Notes: generated from the letters alone by a model not told the origin. Counted from the first letter of the stretch, positions 5,911 through 14,214 are shown. The stretch is DNA of 18,128 nucleotides from SAR202 cluster bacterium Io17-Chloro-G7 (GCA_002817055.1 MUCU01000024.1:1-18128); one strand, 5' to 3'. Made by a program: numbers and translations.

Positions 5911-7377
5911 CTAGCAGGCGTTCGCCTCCGTGTTGCCAGGCGGCGGTGTCGTGTCGTTGGTTGGAGGGCTCGGAGGTTGGGCTGGCGGTTGGCTGCCGCC
6001 CCTACCGAAGGGCGCTTTTAATATTCCCAAGGGTGCTTTCAGTATTCCCAGAATTCGCAACGCCAGCCTAGATGTTGTCAGTGGCAGGAACAAAGGGGTC
6101 AGGAGGAACGTTAAGAAGGATGCTCCAAATAGCAACGCCCCGATAATTAGGACTGTGAGCGCTGGCCCGTCAATGCCGCTGGTCAATTGCTTGCCGAAGG
6201 ACACTAGCAAATCTCCGCCCAGGTCCGTAACCGACGGTGGCACCCCCGATATTTCGTTGGCGCTCCGCTCCACTAGTTCTCCCAAAGCATCCGGCAAGCG
6301 GGATTCCGCGATCTTGCCGGTAACGAAGAAGACCAATCCCGTCAAAAACAGCGTTATGCCGGGCCAGCGCAGCATGTTTTTCACTTTGGGGTAATAAATT
6401 AGTGCCATGATGATCGACCCGGCGATCAGCATCGCCCAAGCCACCCGTCCGCCAAGTTGGTCCCGGCCCCTGTTTAGCCATTTACGGCTGGTATCAAAGT
6501 CGGACCGTAGCTCGGCCTCGGTGAAATCGTCGTTCCACAGCGCCAACCGGTGAATTAAATCCAACCGGTCCTGTTCATCCAATTCTTCCCTAATACTCGC
6601 GATGGCATCGTCCATCAGGGGCGAGGCCAATGGCCTTGCCGCCAGCTTCAACACCCCGTGGGTGTCCCCTTGCACGACGAACTCTTGCCTAATGTCGCCT
6701 TCCATTTCCAGCAGGCCGGCCTTAGCCACGTCGCTGAGAGAGCTACCTGATACAATGTTGGTAAATGCCAATTCAAATACCAGGTTCCTACATAGGCTGT
6801 CTAGGGACTCCAAAGAGGGCACGGATTGAGGAACTCTACCGTTCGCAAGTTCCCCCCATCGCGTAACGTAACCGCCAGCTATGTCGCTTACCCGGTCCGG
6901 AGTGCATTCCGGCCTACCCAAATCCTCTAATACCAAGCCGTCAATCCGCTGATCTATGTACTGAAACAGCACCGGTTTGATATTTTCTATGGGCGGTCCC
7001 AACTCTACGTAGAGATCCAATGTGGCGGTGTCTTCATTGAAATAGTCTACGGTGCGATTGATGGACCCTTCTACTTGGGACTGGAGGTATTCCGGCGAGA
7101 TGATCTGCCGGAGCAGCATCACGATTTCTTCTTGAGTCACCACCTGCACATCGCCCAACAAGTCCCGGGTGGTGCCCAGCAACTCGTCGTCCAACAACAC
7201 CTCGTCGTATACTCGATTGTAGGTATCTTCGCCGGAAATGGTGTCGGTGTAAAACTCGGAATTCAACAATTTGTCGGAGAAGTTGGTAAGCAAAAGCAGG
7301 AAAAGGAAGCCGAAAAAGACAACCACTCCCAGCACCAAGGCCAAAACCGATCTTATTATGTCTAATAAGCAGCCCAT
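5911..7377 (-). CDS. Uncharacterised membrane protein with large extracytoplasmic domain
   Basis: The 488-residue product has one N-terminal membrane segment (about residues 8-31, LALVLGVVVFFGFLFLLLL). A hydrophilic domain of about 280 residues follows, then three more segments (about 311-329, 339-356 and 405-433) and a proline-rich tail (462-480). By the positive-inside rule the middle domain is probably outside; it has two cysteines (C158, C196) that could pair. The stretch just after the first helix (FYTDTISGEDTYNRVYDEVLLDDELL) resembles uncharacterised membrane proteins I associate with Chloroflexota, but I can give no function. A 7-residue repeat (GILKAPL/GILKAPF) follows the last helix. 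ATG at 7377 has GGGGAG five bases before it. The gene is monocistronic, convergent with the cyclase gene and divergent from dprA. Confidence 0.8.
   Translation of the reverse strand: MGCLLDIIRSVLALVLGVVVFFGFLFLLLLTNFSDKLLNSEFYTDTISGEDTYNRVYDEVLLDDELLGTTRDLLGDVQVVTQEEIVMLLRQIISPEYLQSQVEGSINRTVDYFNEDTATLDLYVELGPPIENIKPVLFQYIDQRIDGLVLEDLGRPECTPDRVSDIAGGYVTRWGELANGRVPQSVPSLESLDSLCRNLVFELAFTNIVSGSSLSDVAKAGLLEMEGDIRQEFVVQGDTHGVLKLAARPLASPLMDDAIASIREELDEQDRLDLIHRLALWNDDFTEAELRSDFDTSRKWLNRGRDQLGGRVAWAMLIAGSIIMALIYYPKVKNMLRWPGITLFLTGLVFFVTGKIAESRLPDALGELVERSANEISGVPPSVTDLGGDLLVSFGKQLTSGIDGPALTVLIIGALLFGASFLTFLLTPLFLPLTTSRLALRILGILKAPLGILKAPFGRGGSQPPAQPPSPPTNDTTPPPGNTEANAC
6010..6051 (-). repeat. 21-bp tandem repeat in the membrane-protein gene
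   Basis: Two adjacent 21-bp units (6010-6030 and 6031-6051, both starting GGGYGCTTT and containing TATTCCCA) encode the GILKAPL/GILKAPF duplication after the last membrane helix. They differ at a few bases, so the duplication is older than the rpsP one. Confidence 0.75.
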
Positions 7378-7442
7378 TATTGCTCCCCAACTCCCTAATC
7401 GTTCCTGAATTGGTCAATAGTCCTTTTAATTTGGCAACGCTG

Positions 7443-7451
7443 ATTCTAGCA
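7443..7451 (-). promoter_or_regulatory. Extended -10 promoter for the membrane-protein gene
   Basis: TGCTAGAAT on the minus strand (7451-7443) lies about 65 bases before the ATG. The position 17 bases upstream reads ATGAAC, a poor -35, so it would rely on the extended -10. It has the same TGCTAGAAT as the divergent dprA promoter. Confidence 0.5.
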
Positions 7452-7635
7452 TCGCCTCGATTTAAGTTCATTGCGGCTGTGTGGTTGATTATGCCCAGAA
7501 TCCGGACCAGCGGAACCGTGGTGCGGCCCCTTTAGCCAGGGTCAAATGCCAAATCATTAGGGCTAAACATTTTGGATTGAGGTCAAACGAGGTACGATTA
7601 AGAACCGGATTTAAACACCTTGAGACACATTGTGA

Positions 7636-7664
7636 TTGTTGGTAATTTTGGCCTGTGCTAGAAT
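7636..7664 (+). promoter_or_regulatory. dprA promoter, implying a leaderless mRNA
   Basis: TTGTTG (7636-7641), 17 bases, TAGAAT (7659-7664) with a TGC extension. The dprA ATG at 7672 is the eighth base after the -10 box, exactly where transcription should begin, so the mRNA would start at or next to the start codon. No Shine-Dalgarno lies before that ATG. Confidence 0.65.
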
Positions 7665-7671
7665 CCGTGGC

Positions 7672-8793
7672 ATGGAGGATCTAAAGTATTGGGTAGCATT
7701 GAGCCGTGTTCCTTTGTTAGGAACGGTTAGGTTTCGTCGTTTGGAAACCTATTTCGGAGACTTGCGCAGTGCCTGGGAAGCTGGCCCCAGCGAGCTAAAG
7801 GCAGCGGGAATCGAGGACGGTCCCATCCGGGAGCTTTTGGCTGTCCGGGACACTGTTTCCCCGGACGCAGAATTGAAGAAGCTTGAACGAGCCTCGGTAA
7901 GGCCCATCCCTTGGAGTCATCCCGAGTATCCCTGGCGATTAAAAGAAATCCCCGACCCTCCTCCGGTGCTCTATGTAAAGGGCACGCTTCAGCCGGAGGA
8001 CGATAGGTCGGTGGCCGTAGTGGGTACTCGGGGCCCCACCGTATATGGCAAGGAAGCGGCCGCTGTACTAAGCGCCGATTTAGCAAGAAGCGGCTTAACC
8101 ATAGTCAGCGGTTTGGCCCGGGGCATCGACGGCATTGCCCACCGGGCATCATTGGACAACGGAGGGCGCACCATTGCCGTTGTAGCCAACGGCTTAGACA
8201 TCGTTTACCCTTCCGAGCATTCGGGGCTTTCCCGACGCATAGAGCAACAGGGTGCAGTGGTTAGCGAGTATCCATTGGGCGTCAGGCCTAACCCGCGCAG
8301 TTTTCCCCGCCGAAACCGCTTGATAAGCGGCTTGAGTCTGGGTACTCTAGTAATAGAGGCTTCCGATACCAGCGGCGCCATTTGGACGGTGCAGCACGCA
8401 TTGGAGCAAGACCGGGAAGTTTTCTGCATACCGGGCAGTATATTTTCCCCGACGAGCAACTTTACTAATAGAATGATCAAGCAAGGAGCCAAGCTGGTTT
8501 CCGGTTATCAGGACGTTCTAGAAGAGTTGAACCTGAACCTGGTCGGCCAACAAGTCGCCCAGCAATACGAAATGCCAATGGACCTGGGCGCCAACGACGA
8601 TGCAGAGTCGGACTTGCTCAAGCACTTGGATGAGCAGCCGCTGCATATCGACGACATAAGAAGGATTGCCAGCCTACCCATTACTACAGTCAGCAGCATG
8701 CTCTCCATACTCGAACTCAAAGGCAAGGTCAGGCAAGTGGGTTGCATGCATTACGTTCGCATGCAGGAGAAAACCGCTATTTATGGCAACTAG
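7672..8793 (+). CDS. dprA: DNA-processing protein DprA
   Basis: DprA binds single-stranded DNA and loads RecA in natural transformation and recombination. From ATG 7672 it is 373 residues: an N-terminal helical part (MEDLKYWVALSRVPLLGTVRF), then the Rossmann-like core. The core has SVAVVGTRGPTVYGKEAA (113-130), IVSGLARGIDGIAHRASL, GLDIVYPSEH, FPRRNRLISGLSLGTLVIEASDTSGA and EVFCIPGSIFSPTSNFTNRMIKQGAKLV. A winged-helix domain closes it (about 310-365). The frame is open to a TTG at 7636, but that lies in the promoter and adds 12 non-homologous residues. It overlaps topA by 11 bases at its end, so the two are cotranscribed. Its presence alone does not prove competence. Confidence 0.94.
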   Translation: MEDLKYWVALSRVPLLGTVRFRRLETYFGDLRSAWEAGPSELKAAGIEDGPIRELLAVRDTVSPDAELKKLERASVRPIPWSHPEYPWRLKEIPDPPPVLYVKGTLQPEDDRSVAVVGTRGPTVYGKEAAAVLSADLARSGLTIVSGLARGIDGIAHRASLDNGGRTIAVVANGLDIVYPSEHSGLSRRIEQQGAVVSEYPLGVRPNPRSFPRRNRLISGLSLGTLVIEASDTSGAIWTVQHALEQDREVFCIPGSIFSPTSNFTNRMIKQGAKLVSGYQDVLEELNLNLVGQQVAQQYEMPMDLGANDDAESDLLKHLDEQPLHIDDIRRIASLPITTVSSMLSILELKGKVRQVGCMHYVRMQEKTAIYGN

Positions 8794-11143
8794 TACTAGC
8801 GCCAAGAGTGCAACAAAACCAAAGGCAAAAACTGGCGCCACTGGCGCCAAAGGGAAAAAGAAGGCTCCTGCCAAAAAGTCCTCGTTGGGCAGTGCTGTAG
8901 GGAAAAGCTTGGTAATCGTGGAATCTCCCGCCAAGGCGCGCACCGTCGGCGAAATATTGGGCAAGAAGTACTTGGTAACCGCTTCCCAAGGCCATGTTAG
9001 AGACCTGCCTAAAAGCAAGATAGGCGTAGATATAGAGCAAGGTTTCGTGCCCTCTTATATTGTCATGAAAGATAAGAAGGCCATAGTCAAAGATCTGAAA
9101 AAGGCTGGTGACGAAGCCAAAGACATATTCCTAGCGACCGACCCGGACAGAGAAGGCGAGGCGATTTCGTGGCACCTGCAATCGGTCGCCGATTGGGACC
9201 AGAGGCCGAAACCTCCAAAGAGGGTGGTGTTCCACGAAATTACCAAAACTGCTGTCGAAGAGGCATTCCAGCACCCCCGAGACATTGACATGCAACTGGT
9301 CAACGCCCAGCAGGCGCGGCGTATATTAGACCGGTTGGTGGGTTATCAAATCAGCCCCCTATTGTGGCGCAGGGTTCAGCGGGGGCTGTCGGCAGGGAGG
9401 GTGCAATCGGTATCTTTACGAATGGTGGTGGACCGGGAAAAGGAAATTCAAGCATTCGTTCCGGTGGAATCCTGGACCCTGGAAGCCCTGTTGCAAAAAC
9501 ATGTCGCTTCCATGAGTGGATCCAAGAACGCGAGTGGATCCAAGAACGGCGCCAGCAATAGCACCGAGAACAGCGCAAAAGAAAAGGATGAATCCTTCAC
9601 TGGTGTGCTGCACTCAGTCAAAGGCCAAAAAGGCCGGGTAGCAATCGCCAACAAAGAAGAAGCTCGAAAGTTCGAAGCTGAGCTTAAAGATGCCGCTTAC
9701 AAGGTGGGTGAAGTCAAGAAACGGGACGTCCGCCAACGGCCCACTGCGCCGTTCACCACCAGCACTTTACAACAAGAAGCAGGACGCAAGCTTAGATATA
9801 CGGCCCAACGGACCATGAGCGTGGCCCAGCAGCTGTACGAGGGCCTCAATGTGGGCGATGAAGGCTCAGTCGGGTTGATTACCTACATGCGGACCGACTC
9901 GGTACAGGTAGCCAGTTCCGCAATAACCGATGTTCGGCGCTTTATTTCAAAAAAGTACGGAAAGACCTACCTGCCCGAAAAAGCAAGAGTGTATAAGAGC
10001 CGGTCGAAAGGGGCTCAAGAGGCCCACGAAGCGATCAGACCGACTTCAATTAGCCGCGAGCCACTGTCTATCAAGGATGAATTGACCCGCGACCAATTCA
10101 ATCTCTACAAGCTGGTCTGGGAGCGAATGCTGGCCAGTCAGATGGCCGATGCCCGGTCCGAAGCCACCACCGCCGATATCGAAGCGGCGTGCAAAACTTC
10201 GGCCAATGTATACATGTTCCGCGCAACCGGGTCGGTCCTTAAATTCCCTGGGTTCCGGACTGTATATCTCGAAAGCCGCGACGATGGAACTCTTGAAGAC
10301 GGGCGGCAGGCATTACCGGAGCTAGCACCCGAGGACCCGTTGGACTGCCAAACATTGGATGCGATCCAACATTTCACCGAGCCACCGCCTAGATTCTCTG
10401 AAGCGACTTTAATCAAGGCAATGGAGGAGCAAGGCATTGGCCGCCCCAGCACTTATGCCCCGACCATTGGCACATTGCTGGCCAGGAACTACGTAAGCAA
10501 AGAACAAAACCGACTGGTTCCCACCCCCCTGGGAACCACCGTAACGGAGCTATTGGTCCAGTTCTTTGCCGATGTAATGGATTTGGAATTTACCGCCAAA
10601 ATGGAAGAAGAGCTAGACGATGTTTCCCGAGGGGAGCGGGAATGGGTTCCCATGTTGGGAGAGTTCTACAGCCCGTTCCAGAAAGCCCTGGAAGAGGCTC
10701 AAGAGTCCATGCCCCAAACGAAAGTGGAAGAGGAAACCGACGAAGTTTGCACTGAGTGCGAACGGCCCATGGTCATAAAGACGGGCCGGTTCGGTCGGTT
10801 CTTGGCCTGTACCGGTTTCCCGGATTGCAAACATACGCGACCGATCCTGAAAAAAACCGGCGCCAAATGCCCCAAGCCCGATTGCAGTGGCGAGATAGTC
10901 GAGCGCCGGGCCAGGGGCAGGGGACGGTCGTTCTACGGCTGCTCACGTTACCCCGAGTGCGATTTCATTAGCAACAAGAAGCCGATGCCCACCCCGTGTC
11001 CGGAATGCAAGGGCCTGGTAGTGCAAGCAAATCGGTCAACCATATCCTGCACCCTCTGCGACTGGAGCGAGGAGACCGAAGGGGAATTGGCTGAAGGTGC
11101 GGCAACGGTTGAATCACAGGAACTGGTCCAGGTTGGGGACTAA
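8783..11143 (+). CDS. topA: DNA topoisomerase I (type IA)
   Basis: TopA relaxes negative supercoils by a covalent 5'-phosphotyrosine intermediate. From ATG 8783 it has 786 residues. A Lys/Ala/Thr-rich basic N-terminus (1-40) precedes the Toprim domain: SLVIVESPAKARTVGEILG with E47 and ATDPDREGEAISWHL with D120, D122 and E124. The active-site tyrosine is Y368 in GLITYMRTDS. Other hallmarks are RRILDRLVGYQISPLLW, GLSAGRVQSVSLRMVVDRE and MEEQGIGRPSTYAPTIGTL. Three C-terminal four-cysteine zinc ribbons follow (656-682, 696-726, 739-759). Residues 243-270 are a Ser/Asn/Gly-rich insertion carrying an 18-bp tandem repeat. The start is fixed by overlap with dprA; GGAG lies 12 bases before it, a long spacing, so coupling is likely. 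Confidence 0.97.
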   Translation: MATSTSAKSATKPKAKTGATGAKGKKKAPAKKSSLGSAVGKSLVIVESPAKARTVGEILGKKYLVTASQGHVRDLPKSKIGVDIEQGFVPSYIVMKDKKAIVKDLKKAGDEAKDIFLATDPDREGEAISWHLQSVADWDQRPKPPKRVVFHEITKTAVEEAFQHPRDIDMQLVNAQQARRILDRLVGYQISPLLWRRVQRGLSAGRVQSVSLRMVVDREKEIQAFVPVESWTLEALLQKHVASMSGSKNASGSKNGASNSTENSAKEKDESFTGVLHSVKGQKGRVAIANKEEARKFEAELKDAAYKVGEVKKRDVRQRPTAPFTTSTLQQEAGRKLRYTAQRTMSVAQQLYEGLNVGDEGSVGLITYMRTDSVQVASSAITDVRRFISKKYGKTYLPEKARVYKSRSKGAQEAHEAIRPTSISREPLSIKDELTRDQFNLYKLVWERMLASQMADARSEATTADIEAACKTSANVYMFRATGSVLKFPGFRTVYLESRDDGTLEDGRQALPELAPEDPLDCQTLDAIQHFTEPPPRFSEATLIKAMEEQGIGRPSTYAPTIGTLLARNYVSKEQNRLVPTPLGTTVTELLVQFFADVMDLEFTAKMEEELDDVSRGEREWVPMLGEFYSPFQKALEEAQESMPQTKVEEETDEVCTECERPMVIKTGRFGRFLACTGFPDCKHTRPILKKTGAKCPKPDCSGEIVERRARGRGRSFYGCSRYPECDFISNKKPMPTPCPECKGLVVQANRSTISCTLCDWSEETEGELAEGAATVESQELVQVGD
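9514..9549 (+). repeat. 18-bp tandem repeat inside topA
   Basis: GAGTGGATCCAAGAACGC (9514-9531) is followed directly by a copy differing only at the last base (9532-9549). It encodes the doubled SGSKNA/SGSKNG in the flexible insertion of topoisomerase I. Confidence 0.85.
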
Positions 11144-11216
11144 CAACCGCAACCAACCGCCTGGCCAATCCCTTGATTGTTGTGGCGGGAACCGAATGGA
11201 TACCAATGGAAATATT

Positions 11217-11259
11217 GTCCCTCCTTGCTTCCCCTGTTCAATGGGGGACTCGGAGGGAC
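11217..11259. repeat. Interrupted palindrome in the topA-xer gap
   Basis: GTCCCTCC (11217-11224) pairs perfectly with GGAGGGAC (11252-11259), and inside them TCCCC pairs with GGGGA. There is no T-run after either arm. Composition resembles the CCCTCC/GGAGGG hairpin at 476-494 and the purine-rich right edge of the window, so these may be members of one dispersed family. Confidence 0.5.
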
Positions 11260-11356
11260 TTTCAGTTGATGTTACCTTCCCGAATTGATCATGTTTGAAC
11301 CCTATCTACCAAGTCCTTGGGGTACTGGGGGTTGAGCTATTTTAGCTGAAGAGACA

Positions 11357-12436
11357 GTGATTACGGATTTACGCTTGGCCGAGTTTGACCGACTCGTTCG
11401 CCGATACCCCTACTTCCTCAGAGGACAGAAAGGACTCACGGAGAACACGGTCCGCATTTATCTGGCCGATATTTCTTCCTTCAGACAGTTCCTGGTGGAA
11501 TATGGCATGGACCCTTTGGCCATGGACCGGTTCATGGTGCGCAACTATATGGCATGGCTGGCCACTGTTGGGAAAAAGCCGCGCGGCTATGAGTCGGCTG
11601 GAAACGGGTCCGCCAGATACGGGTCAGCCGATGGGAGCAAGGCTAAACGGCAAAAAGACAACGGCGAAGGCTTTGCCAGAGTTAGCATGTCCCGAAAACT
11701 TACGGTGCTCCGCTCGTTCTACCGCTATTTGGTGCAGCAAGGGCTGTTCCAATCTACTCCTGTTCCTTCAGGCCGCAGCTTTCGCATAAAGGTGGAGAAG
11801 CCTTTACCCGGGTTTATGGGCAAGCAGGAAGTGGGTAGATTATTGGAGGCGCCCAACACGAACGGCCCGATAGGCATCAGAGACAGGGCCATTTTGGAAA
11901 TCTTGTACTCGTGTGGGGTACGCCTGGCGGAAATCCACGGGCTCGATATCCCAGACGTTCAACTTGGACGCCGGGAACTCTTGGTGCGGGGGAAAGGGGC
12001 CAAAGAGCGCTGGGTGGTGTTCGGAAAGCCGACCGAAGCAGCGTTGCTCCTATACCTACAGGAAGGTAGGCCGCACCTGGCTGGGGGAAGCGCAGATCCC
12101 AAGAATAGAGCGCTATTCCTGAACCGTTACGGGGTCCGACTCTCCCGGCGGAGTATCGAAAAATTGGTCCAGCAATATGCGTCGCAAGCGGGCACCCGTG
12201 GCGGCGTTCATCCTCACACACTACGGCACACCTTCGCTACTCACATGCTGGAAGGCGGCGCCGACCTTCGGATAATCCAAGAATTGCTGGGTCATTCCAG
12301 CCCAACCACTACGCAGATTTACACCCATGTGACCAAACAGGAGGCCTTGGCGGCGTTATTGACCTTTCATCCCCGTTCGGACATACCGGAGAGCGCCTCA
12401 CCAATCGAACCAGACGTGGACGCAACTGAGGATTAA
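11357..12436 (+). CDS. XerC/XerD-type tyrosine recombinase
   Basis: The 359-residue product has the N-terminal core-binding domain (about 10-130: YFLRGQKGLTENTVRIYLADISSFRQFL) and a C-terminal tyrosine-recombinase domain. Catalytic residues are R189 (SCGVRLAEI), the Lys in RGKGAKERWV, H287 and R290 (HPHTLRHTFATHML), H313 (ELLGHSSPTTTQ) and nucleophile Y322 (IYTHV). XerC/D proteins are near 300 residues; the excess is a Gly/Ser/Lys-rich insertion at about 74-108 in the N-terminal domain and a 25-residue tail. It sits among housekeeping genes, with no integration site or cargo, which favours chromosome-dimer resolution over a phage or transposon integrase. GTG at 11357 is the start with only a weak GAAGAG upstream. 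Whether it is XerC, XerD or a single XerH-like enzyme cannot be told here. Confidence 0.9.
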   Translation: MITDLRLAEFDRLVRRYPYFLRGQKGLTENTVRIYLADISSFRQFLVEYGMDPLAMDRFMVRNYMAWLATVGKKPRGYESAGNGSARYGSADGSKAKRQKDNGEGFARVSMSRKLTVLRSFYRYLVQQGLFQSTPVPSGRSFRIKVEKPLPGFMGKQEVGRLLEAPNTNGPIGIRDRAILEILYSCGVRLAEIHGLDIPDVQLGRRELLVRGKGAKERWVVFGKPTEAALLLYLQEGRPHLAGGSADPKNRALFLNRYGVRLSRRSIEKLVQQYASQAGTRGGVHPHTLRHTFATHMLEGGADLRIIQELLGHSSPTTTQIYTHVTKQEALAALLTFHPRSDIPESASPIEPDVDATED

Positions 12437-12550
12437 ACCTAACAATGACTCGATGATGAATTGCCGGATCACGAGTACCAACACGGCCTCCGTAGTGAAT
12501 ACCCTACCCGCACCGCTGGAATTACCCAGGAAAAGCGAGGTTTACCATTA

Positions 12551-12991
12551 ATGGCCAGGATATTGATCTTAAACGGACCCAACCTCAACTTCCTCGGTCG
12601 CCGACAAGCCGGATATTATGGCATCAAGACCCTAGACGAGATCAACCAAGCTTTGACCACCCAAGCCCAAGCTTTGGGCGATGAAGTGACCTTCTACCAA
12701 TCAAACGTGGAAGGAGAGCTAATCAACTGCATCCAGGAACACTGGGGCCAGATCCAAGGAATTATCATAAATCCAGGGGCACTCACTACCTACGGATTGT
12801 CTCTGAAGGATGCGCTGATCGACTCAAGCGTGCCTATCATTGAGGTCCATCTAAGTAATCTTCACGCCAGAGAGGAATGGCGCAGACGTTCTGTAATTGC
12901 CGACATCGCCCGTGGTCAGATTGCGGGCTTCGGTTGGAGAAGCTATACTGCGGCTTTAGACCTTATCTCCGAAATTGCCAACGAGACTTAA
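12551..12991 (+). CDS. aroQ: Type II 3-dehydroquinate dehydratase, active-site His replaced
   Basis: AroQ dehydrates 3-dehydroquinate to 3-dehydroshikimate in the shikimate pathway. ATG 12551 (GAGG ten bases upstream) gives 146 residues, the normal size. ILILNGPNLNFLGRR, GYYGIKTLDEI, GIIINPGA, IIEVHLSNLHAREEWRRRSV and GQIAGFGWRSYTAAL are all family signatures. Against the Mycobacterium tuberculosis numbering the protein is offset by one: N11, R18, the base Y23, N74, H100, R107 and R111 are all present. The histidine normally found in NPGAYTHTS (H81 there) is T80 here (NPGALTTYG). The codon is ACC, clearly read. It lies 114 bases after the recombinase gene and before the M24 peptidase. Confidence 0.93.
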   Translation: MARILILNGPNLNFLGRRQAGYYGIKTLDEINQALTTQAQALGDEVTFYQSNVEGELINCIQEHWGQIQGIIINPGALTTYGLSLKDALIDSSVPIIEVHLSNLHAREEWRRRSVIADIARGQIAGFGWRSYTAALDLISEIANET

Positions 12992-13095
12992 ACAAAAAGA
13001 GTAAACGACAAGCATCGGGCTCGATTGCCAACGAGTCGGATGAGCATAATCCCTGGAGCGACTAGGTTGCCTATTAACGATAAGAAGGAGTCACG

Positions 13096-14163
13096 ATGAA
13101 AGAGCGTGTGGCGGGACTACTGAGCAGGTTGCCCGAAAGAGAACTGGATGCGATGCTAATCTCAACACCGGAGAACCGCCGCTATCTGTCCGGTTTTTCA
13201 GGGTCGGCAGGTTACTTGCTCATTTCCGATGGCCAACCCGTATTGATTACTGATTCCCGGTATACGGAACAAGCGGCCAAGCAAGCCCAGGACTACCGGG
13301 TGGTACAGGCCAGGGGAGGCTGGGACTGGATGATTGACTGGCTCAAAGAGACCGGCGTCAAGCGTATGGGTTTCGAGAGTCAAAATATGACCGTGGCTAC
13401 CTATGACGCCCTTATAGATGCCTTGAAAAAGGACGGGTCGTTGGGCGATGTTTCCCTAATCGCCGCCTCGGGAATGGCGGAAGAACAGAGGACAATCAAA
13501 GACAACGAAGAGTTACAGTTGCTGCAAAAAGCCATTGACGCCTCCGATGCGGCTATGGAAGCAGTGTGCCCTGAAATCACCGAGGGGATGACCGAGCGCG
13601 AAGTGGCTTGGCGTATGGAAAAAGCCATGCGAGACTTCGGGGCCGACGGACTCAGCTTTGACACTATTGTCGCCTCGGGACCGAACGGAGCGATGGCTCA
13701 TCACCAGCCATCGGACCGGGTGATTCAGCGCGGCGAGCCAATCGTTATCGACATGGGCGCCATCGCCGGCGGCTATTGTTCGGATATTACCAGAACGGTG
13801 ACAGTCGGAGAGCCGGACGAGACCTTCCGCAAGGTCTACGACATTGTCCTTGGCGCGCAGTTGACGGCCATAAACACTGTCAAAACCGGCATGACCGGTG
13901 AAGAGTGTGACGGCTTGGCCCGCGCCGTTATTGCTGAGGCGGGTTACGGCGATAATTTCGGCCATAGCTTGGGCCACGGGGTAGGATTGGCGGTCCACGA
14001 AAACCCTCGCGTGTCTCCCAAGTCGGAGGATATTCTCGACCAGGACACGGTATTCACCGTGGAGCCGGGTATCTACATTACCGGTTGGGGTGGAATCCGC
14101 ATCGAAGATATCGTGATTTTGGGCAAAGGCGGAGCCATTCCGCTAAGCAAAGCATCCAAGTAG
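13096..14163 (+). CDS. M24-family Xaa-Pro aminopeptidase/dipeptidase
   Basis: The 355-residue product has the creatinase-like N-terminal domain (about 1-125: MLISTPENRRYLSGFSGSAGYLLI) and the pita-bread metallopeptidase domain. The five dinuclear-metal ligands are visible as D219 (VIDMGA), D230 (YCSDITRT), H294 (GHSLGHGVG), E323 (FTVEPGIYI) and E337 (GIRIEDIVI). H202/H203 in AHHQPSDR are the usual substrate-site histidines. The length fits the short PepQ/YpdF-type Xaa-Pro peptidases of the cytoplasm. AAGGAG lies six bases before the ATG. efp follows 51 bases on, an arrangement common in bacteria; both relate to proline, but direct linkage is an inference. PepP versus PepQ specificity cannot be settled from sequence alone. 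Confidence 0.93.
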   Translation: MKERVAGLLSRLPERELDAMLISTPENRRYLSGFSGSAGYLLISDGQPVLITDSRYTEQAAKQAQDYRVVQARGGWDWMIDWLKETGVKRMGFESQNMTVATYDALIDALKKDGSLGDVSLIAASGMAEEQRTIKDNEELQLLQKAIDASDAAMEAVCPEITEGMTEREVAWRMEKAMRDFGADGLSFDTIVASGPNGAMAHHQPSDRVIQRGEPIVIDMGAIAGGYCSDITRTVTVGEPDETFRKVYDIVLGAQLTAINTVKTGMTGEECDGLARAVIAEAGYGDNFGHSLGHGVGLAVHENPRVSPKSEDILDQDTVFTVEPGIYITGWGGIRIEDIVILGKGGAIPLSKASK

Positions 14164-14214
14164 GGCCGGGGCAGCTCGCAGATAGATGACCGGAAAATAT
14201 AGAGGTGCGTTCAA

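Noticed and set aside
11357..12436. Recombinase as integrase of a mobile island
   Set aside because: No tRNA, attachment site, cargo or composition change nearby; the genes on both sides are housekeeping genes.
12974..13035. Repeated ATTGCCAACGAG (12974-12985 and 13024-13035) after aroQ as an attachment site
   Set aside because: Only 12 bp, 50 bases apart, with nothing between them; more likely a small local duplication of the aroQ 3' end.
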